From: an uncultured Prevotella sp.
GTDB lineage: Bacteria; Bacteroidota; Bacteroidia; Bacteroidales; Bacteroidaceae
Assembly: GCA_900542795.1 (NCBI GenBank)
Contig: UQPD01000100.1
Location: 1 to 9,690 of the forward strand
Direction: 5' to 3'
Length of the DNA stretch: 9,690 nt
Shown here: one piece after another, positions 7,401 to 9,690 of the stretch
Position numbering within the stretch: position 1 is the first letter of the stretch
Layout of the letters: every line of letters starts with the position of its first letter
Translations under genes and position numbers: made by a program
Notes under the pieces: model-generated
What the model was told of the DNA's origin: nothing
Database searches by the model: none
What the model saw: the letters and a program-made list of their open reading frames with translations, nothing else

Positions 7401-8095
7401 TCTCCGTCCACAAAGAGCATGCAGGTTAGGCTGTCAATCCCCTCTGTTTGTGGAACCTTGATAAACATTTGCGAACTGGGTGACGAATAAACATCATTAC
7501 CCACTTGTGTATGAAGCAAGTGGACACCTTCGCTTAAAGCGCTGGCATCAAACGTGAGGGGTTGTCCGTTGAATTTGCCACGTTGCAAGGTACTGCGGTC
7601 GTTGTCTACCCATAATTCATAGTTGCCTAACTTTGCCGTCATTGGCAGTTTATAGAATAGGCAAGAGCGTGTACTGCTCACATTGGTTTTGCTCTTATCC
7701 TTGTAATAGAAATGCAGGGTATGCAAACCATCACTGAGTTTCGACACATCGATCATGGCTGCAGCATTTCCTCCTGAAAAAGCTTGTTCGGCTTTGTCGT
7801 TATCATCCAGCCAATAGTAGAGTTGTCCTTCCGCCTGGTTAGGTGTCTTGATGAAGTAAGCAGTATGTGGCGCACTCCATACTCCTTTTTCGTTCTTGGC
7901 TTGAAAGTGGAAACTGTGGAGGCTACAGTCCAACTGACTCACATCTATCTCCTCCTGCCAATGTGCGTTGGCAGAAGTAAGGAGTTGGGCTTGCGAGTCA
8001 TTCCCATCAAACCAATATTTATAATCAAAGGTGGCTTGTCCCCTTGCTGCCCAATGGACACAAAGGAACAAAGCCAATAACAATAGTTTTCGCAT
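4454..8095 (-). CDS. Large secreted YW-D-ND/DGLH repeat protein with C-terminal dockerin
   Basis: The 1213-residue protein has a signal peptide (MRKLLLLALFLCVHWAARG). Residues 27-445 hold five clear and one degenerate repeat of 65-70 residues. Each opens with a motif such as YWFDGND (27), YWLDDND (94), LWVDND (161) or YWLND (366), continues to (I/L)D.S.L.DGLH.L.F and ends in F.K.P. Residues about 455-545 resemble a bacterial pre-peptidase C-like beta domain (WFELKAEEGDSIAF...GTYYVGVHD). About 550-630 resembles an IPT/TIG fold (GPSTITFQGNGF). A four-cysteine stretch (C804, C818, C838, C847) leads into a CPPPPGGG linker, then a SLDPND-type domain (861-1045), an Ig/fibronectin-like domain (about 1057-1130), and a dockerin with two calcium loops, D1144-D1155 and D1177-D1188. 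The end is a basic tail (KKRPIRKRLK). No catalytic motif is seen; a structural or adhesive surface role is inferred. It follows the beta-helix gene after 34 nt. Confidence 0.92.
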   Translation of the reverse strand: MRKLLLLALFLCVHWAARGQATFDYKYWFDGNDSQAQLLTSANAHWQEEIDVSQLDCSLHSFHFQAKNEKGVWSAPHTAYFIKTPNQAEGQLYYWLDDNDKAEQAFSGGNAAAMIDVSKLSDGLHTLHFYYKDKSKTNVSSTRSCLFYKLPMTAKLGNYELWVDNDRSTLQRGKFNGQPLTFDASALSEGVHLLHTQVGNDVYSSPSSQMFIKVPQTEGIDSLTCMLFVDGELYKQEAVATRNGLLHWELDAAGMTPGIHKLQVLTVTPSGAATGMRETYFYRTMTPQEYASMKCYYSVDGSSHQNEAGVYKNGLFHFDLDLSTLADGLHQISFMMVTENGITSKASSVFFMKTPLGGNGITRYDYWLNDNEENAVRTDLLQRVDPLKLMQLLPVTSEPFRSSSFTFEVDKAGVPMLYARNDFHLRTFDAAGRITESSAAFTDYKVSRDLADMEPIQSSQTFDSPRNNVIRWFELKAEEGDSIAFRSSQATSIQVFSPSGKEVYAASGDKSINYDGCHTWEKGTYYVGVHDVSGSQRNLTLDYIHLDKYDVVSQDVHVVGNGGPSTITFQGNGFNQLESVTLNAAQDILADSITHISDSRLAVRFNFKDLPIGPYDLTFNFKEDAKTVAQCIKVEKARPITIKGNVTFASNYLRTTSNTYTIKLKNEGNMSVYDMNVPVCIYTQTPDDLIRVDVKGADLMQFFRKTIPQPYLKQIEDLKEQNAPISGDKMFFVKSTDNDYIDGYPVLHMLQIPVNLRPGMEEVLSISMKATSKAYLYVWYPENLDNVSSSSKVRAVRRNSKESCTPFETIRSYKARMCEGNEMLDEWDMEHVYNVEDCDKIRPNKNCPPPPGGGASEPVNSLDPNDIYGYTAESGSKFMTAEVQNMNYRIEFENDPEFATASAHVVEVKDTLNAHYFDLNSYKPTSIKIGEKVITLDGEQRFVKTVDMRPSINAIAQVEGKYDSFKGIATWTFTSIDPMTMEPTNDVMQGFLPVNYDGISGIGEVAFDIALNNTFADGTAIANRASIVFDENDPILTPTWTNVVDDIKPQSRVKDVVSKCDTLVTIHFEGKDEKSGIWKQTLYVQYGKGTNWEHVAETDSSAIDFRIYPGMEYAFCTLATDSAGNVETKDLIAEASLNTCKMGDANSDEVVDALDAVLTINYYLGDKQTYINATAADMNADGKIDALDVVMMQDVYLSTSKKRPIRKRLKTRK

Positions 8096-8129
8096 AGTTT
8101 CTTACGTTTGAAAGTGGTAAGAGGCAGTG

Positions 8130-9116
8130 TTACTCGCCGCTCTTCACTTCGATGTCCACACTGAGTTTGCCGTCGGCAGTCGTCTTCGATGCCACATTAA
8201 ACTTCGTTATTTGCGGATTGGTGGGAACGGCAGAATAGGGCAAACTTCCACCATAGATACCGATTTCTCCACCATCGGTGGCCTTCAATACATCGCGATT
8301 TTGGTCAGTAAGCTTATAGTCCTTTGAGTCATCGTAGCCTCTAAGGTAAGCAAAGCGTTCATCGCTTGTAGGGACTCTGAGGTTTGTATTGTTGGGAATG
8401 GTTTTTAAAAAATCAGTTATATCAGAAATAAAGAGGTTGTTGTATGCGGAGGATGAAACGGAAATATAATCATTGGGAGTTATTATGCAGCTCTTATACT
8501 CATTTCCTTCCTCAGAGAAATTGCCTTTTAAAATAACACAATGAGAAAAGGACATGTATCCATAACCAAAGCTGTTCACCACAGAATTTAAAAATTGTGC
8601 AGAATTACCATATCCAACAAATATTTCATGTGTTATTCTACAATTTAGAACTGTTAAATCTCGTACTATGGAAGGGCTATAGATGTTAGCGGGACATACT
8701 TTTTTAAATCTCGACTTAAGGAACAAAGCATTCTTGACCTGTCCTTCATAAAAACAAAGAGTTCCATTATGATAAATCCCCTCCAAAGTCAGTCGTCCTG
8801 TATCTTCTGCGGGAATCTTAATTTTAAAATCACCTGACAAAATAGTGGGTTCGCTTACAATATCGTAAGCTTTGGTTACATCCATACCCGCACCACGAAT
8901 GGTTACGGCTTTGGAAATGTCGGTACTAAGGAAGGTTCCGCTTGAAAGCGTAATCACGTCGCCACTGACTGCAGCAGCATGTGCTTGTCGTAGGGCAACA
9001 GTTCCATAAAACGTGAAAATGGTACCTTCATGGTTAAGTGTTGCCATTAAAGAGGTTTGAGCGAAGCTCGACACTGCACATACAAGCACAAGGAAAAAAG
9101 AAATAAGCTTCTTCAT
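8130..9116 (-). CDS. Secreted beta-helix-like surface protein, first gene of the operon
   Basis: The 328-residue product has a clean signal peptide (MKKLISFFLVLVCAVSSFAQ). After a short strand region (TSLMATLNHEGTIFTFYG) comes ALRQAHAAAVSGDVITLSSG (41-60) and KAVTIRGAGMD (69-79), the usual opening of right-handed parallel beta-helix proteins. Residues about 86-230 contain the alternating hydrophobic rungs (LTLEGI, VKNALFLKSRFKKV, VRDLTVLNCRI, SAQFLNSVVNSFG). The end, GEIGIYGGSLPYS...PQITKFNVASKTTADGKLSVDIEV, resembles what I recall of Bacteroidales proteins of this type, which often sit just before a DGLH-repeat protein as here. Catalytic residues of pectate lyases are not evident, so binding or a structural role is more likely than cleavage. 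No sorting-like tail is present. The central coding region (about 8400-8770) is visibly more AT-rich than both ends. Confidence 0.88.
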   Translation of the reverse strand: MKKLISFFLVLVCAVSSFAQTSLMATLNHEGTIFTFYGTVALRQAHAAAVSGDVITLSSGTFLSTDISKAVTIRGAGMDVTKAYDIVSEPTILSGDFKIKIPAEDTGRLTLEGIYHNGTLCFYEGQVKNALFLKSRFKKVCPANIYSPSIVRDLTVLNCRITHEIFVGYGNSAQFLNSVVNSFGYGYMSFSHCVILKGNFSEEGNEYKSCIITPNDYISVSSSAYNNLFISDITDFLKTIPNNTNLRVPTSDERFAYLRGYDDSKDYKLTDQNRDVLKATDGGEIGIYGGSLPYSAVPTNPQITKFNVASKTTADGKLSVDIEVKSGE

Positions 9117-9120
9117 AGCA

Positions 9121-9215
9121 AAAAAAATTGGGCGGAACTGTTCTGTGTCTTTTCCGCCAATCAGGTACCGCCAAGCACCTTAACGTATAGAAAAGCACGA
9201 ACAGCTCACGCCCAA
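9121..9215 (-). terminator. Terminator-like hairpin with U-run directly before the operon start codon
   Basis: In the - strand RNA, TTGGGCG (9215-9209) pairs with CGCCCAA (9134-9128). After one bulged base, GAGCTGTTC (9207-9199) pairs with GAACAGTTC (9143-9135; one G-U). The stem continues with GTG/CAC and CTTTTC/GAAAAG (9198-9190 with 9154-9145), interrupted by single-base bulges, and carries an apical hairpin, GGTGC/GTACC (9179-9175 with 9168-9164; one G-U). Seven U residues (9127-9121) follow at once, and the start codon lies 11 nt after the stem. Stem plus U-run is the form of an intrinsic terminator, placed so that it would control entry into the operon. Confidence 0.65.
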
Positions 9216-9270
9216 AATAAGGACATGAGCCTTCGTCTGCTTGCTCTCATACGTTTTTGAAATTGGCGGT
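9199..9270 (-). promoter_or_regulatory. Candidate attenuator segments upstream of the terminator hairpin
   Basis: Several leader segments could compete for the same partners. ATGAG (9250-9246) matches CTCAT (9229-9225). GCTCATG (9230-9224) can pair with CGTGAGC (9210-9204; one G-U), which also forms the 5' arm of the terminator hairpin. ACCGCCAA (9270-9263) complements TTGGCGGT (9174-9167, spanning the apical loop of that hairpin), and CCGCCAAT (9269-9262) complements ATTGGCGG (9161-9154). The chain 1:2, 2:3, 3:4 is the logic of an attenuator. The upstream pairings are short, so this is a proposal rather than a demonstrated switch. Confidence 0.4.
9206..9250 (-). CDS. Possible 14-codon arginine-rich leader peptide
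   Basis: ATG at 9250-9248 opens a 14-codon frame, MRASRRRLMSLFWA, closing at TGA 9208-9206. Three consecutive arginine codons (AGA CGA AGG) lie at codons 5-7, and the last codons and stop overlap the 5' arm of the terminator-like hairpin. An A-rich CAAAAACGT precedes the start. A ribosome finishing this frame would mask the hairpin arm. A frame this short can occur by chance, so it is listed for its position only. Confidence 0.25.
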   Translation of the reverse strand: MRASRRRLMSLFWA

Positions 9271-9539
9271 TTCGATTGGTCGAGAAACAAGGACAAAGTC
9301 CAAGAATATTAAATATGTCTGCCCAACTAACAATCTTGCTGAAAGTGGGCACACGTGATTGAATACTGAGTCACATTCCAGTCACGCGAGGTGAATAATG
9401 AGTTTAAATTAGATGTTTGCAGCAAGGTTTTTTAATAAATGGGGAGAATGGTGTGCTGTTTCAACTGAGCATTCCCTTACCATATAGTCATCATTTGGCA
9501 AAATGCTGCAAAAAAATTACCATTTGAAGGACTACCGCG

Positions 9540-9547
9540 CAAAGTTA
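9540..9547 (-). promoter_or_regulatory. Candidate Bacteroidetes -7 promoter box of the operon
   Basis: The - strand reads ACTAACTTTGCGC, a perfect TAnnTTTG box as used by the primary Bacteroidetes sigma factor. I find no TTTG at the usual spacing upstream; GAGGTGG lies where the -33 element would be. If used, transcription would start near 9533 and give a leader of about 415 nt before the beta-helix gene, enough to hold the structured region. Confidence 0.5.
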
Positions 9548-9690
9548 GTAAAAAAACATAACTTCCACCTCTATTTCCTTCAAAATTTTAAAAGGGCGTA
9601 AAAAAGGCTCTATCCTATTACCTCAAAAAGCCCATTTAGTAACAGTAAAAAAACAACTTGGTACGAAATACTAAGCAGATTTGCACCAAA

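Larger units (their letters stand above)
9117..9690 (-). other. Gene-free leader and upstream region of the four-gene operon
   Basis: No convincing protein gene is present in these 574 bases on either strand. From the operon outward it holds the U-run and hairpin (9121-9215), competing segments (9199-9270), a hairpin of TGCCCA with TGGGCA (9320-9325 with 9346-9351, AGT/ACT extension with one bulge), and the TAACTTTG box (9540-9547). Beyond about 9550 the sequence is AT-rich with no supported feature and runs to the window end. Confidence 0.6.

Noticed and set aside
4517..8080. Several + strand frames of 63-98 codons opposite the dockerin gene
   Set aside because: All lie inside the well-supported 1213-residue gene on the other strand and show no recognisable domain or start context.
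9057..9260. 67-codon + strand frame across the operon leader
   Set aside because: It overlaps the signal-peptide coding region of the beta-helix gene and the hairpin; its codons reflect the palindrome, and no start context is seen.
9491..9523. 10-codon frame (MVIFLQHFAK) just after the candidate transcription start
   Set aside because: It is too short and has no special codons or link to the hairpin; it is expected by chance.
9590..9635. Terminator of an off-window gene (AGAGCC followed by six T on the - strand)
   Set aside because: It resembles the end of the 3030-3072 terminator, but only about 4 bp of stem (GGCT/AGCC) can form and the loop is long.

Overview
The window is a piece of a Bacteroidales genome, most likely Prevotella or a close relative. 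This rests on BspA-type leucine-rich repeats, tail domains resembling type IX secretion sorting signals, Bacteroidetes-style surface-protein families (beta-helix, YW-D-ND/DGLH repeats, dockerin), A-rich leaders without Shine-Dalgarno sites, and a TAnnTTTG promoter box. No species can be named. Bases 1-50 are not genomic: they are an Illumina Nextera i7 adapter ending in the 19-base Tn5 mosaic end, so biological sequence starts at 51.

Layout. On the + strand (154-2838), a large secreted BspA-like LRR protein of 829 residues is followed after 18 nt by a 58-residue peptide gene, then a long terminator hairpin. On the - strand (9116 down to 3145) there is a compact four-gene operon. It encodes a 328-residue secreted beta-helix-like protein, a 1213-residue repeat protein ending in a dockerin, a 379-residue protein with a cohesin-like N-terminal region and a sorting-like tail, and a second 58-residue peptide. 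The last three genes are joined by two 4-base ATGA stop/start overlaps. The final peptide gene, at 3145-3321, is short and easily missed. The two transcription units converge on 2839-3144, which holds three inverted repeats, including an almost symmetrical bidirectional terminator.

The operon is preceded by a 574-base gene-free region (9117-9690). It holds a TAACTTTG box near 9540-9547 and a strong hairpin (9128-9215) followed by seven U residues directly before the start codon. Upstream segments could form competing pairings, and a 14-codon arginine-rich reading frame runs into the hairpin. This looks like a transcription attenuator or structured-leader switch.

How the genes may work together. 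The four large proteins all have signal peptides and no catalytic motif that I recognise, so they are probably surface or extracellular binding/structural proteins. A dockerin-ended protein translationally coupled to a cohesin-like protein suggests a pair that assembles outside the cell. The two convergent units share a module: an 'ATYY-like' domain, a sorting-like tail, then a 58-residue YIKP...CAS peptide. That shared module and the leader are the best candidates here for undescribed biology; both functional readings are inference.
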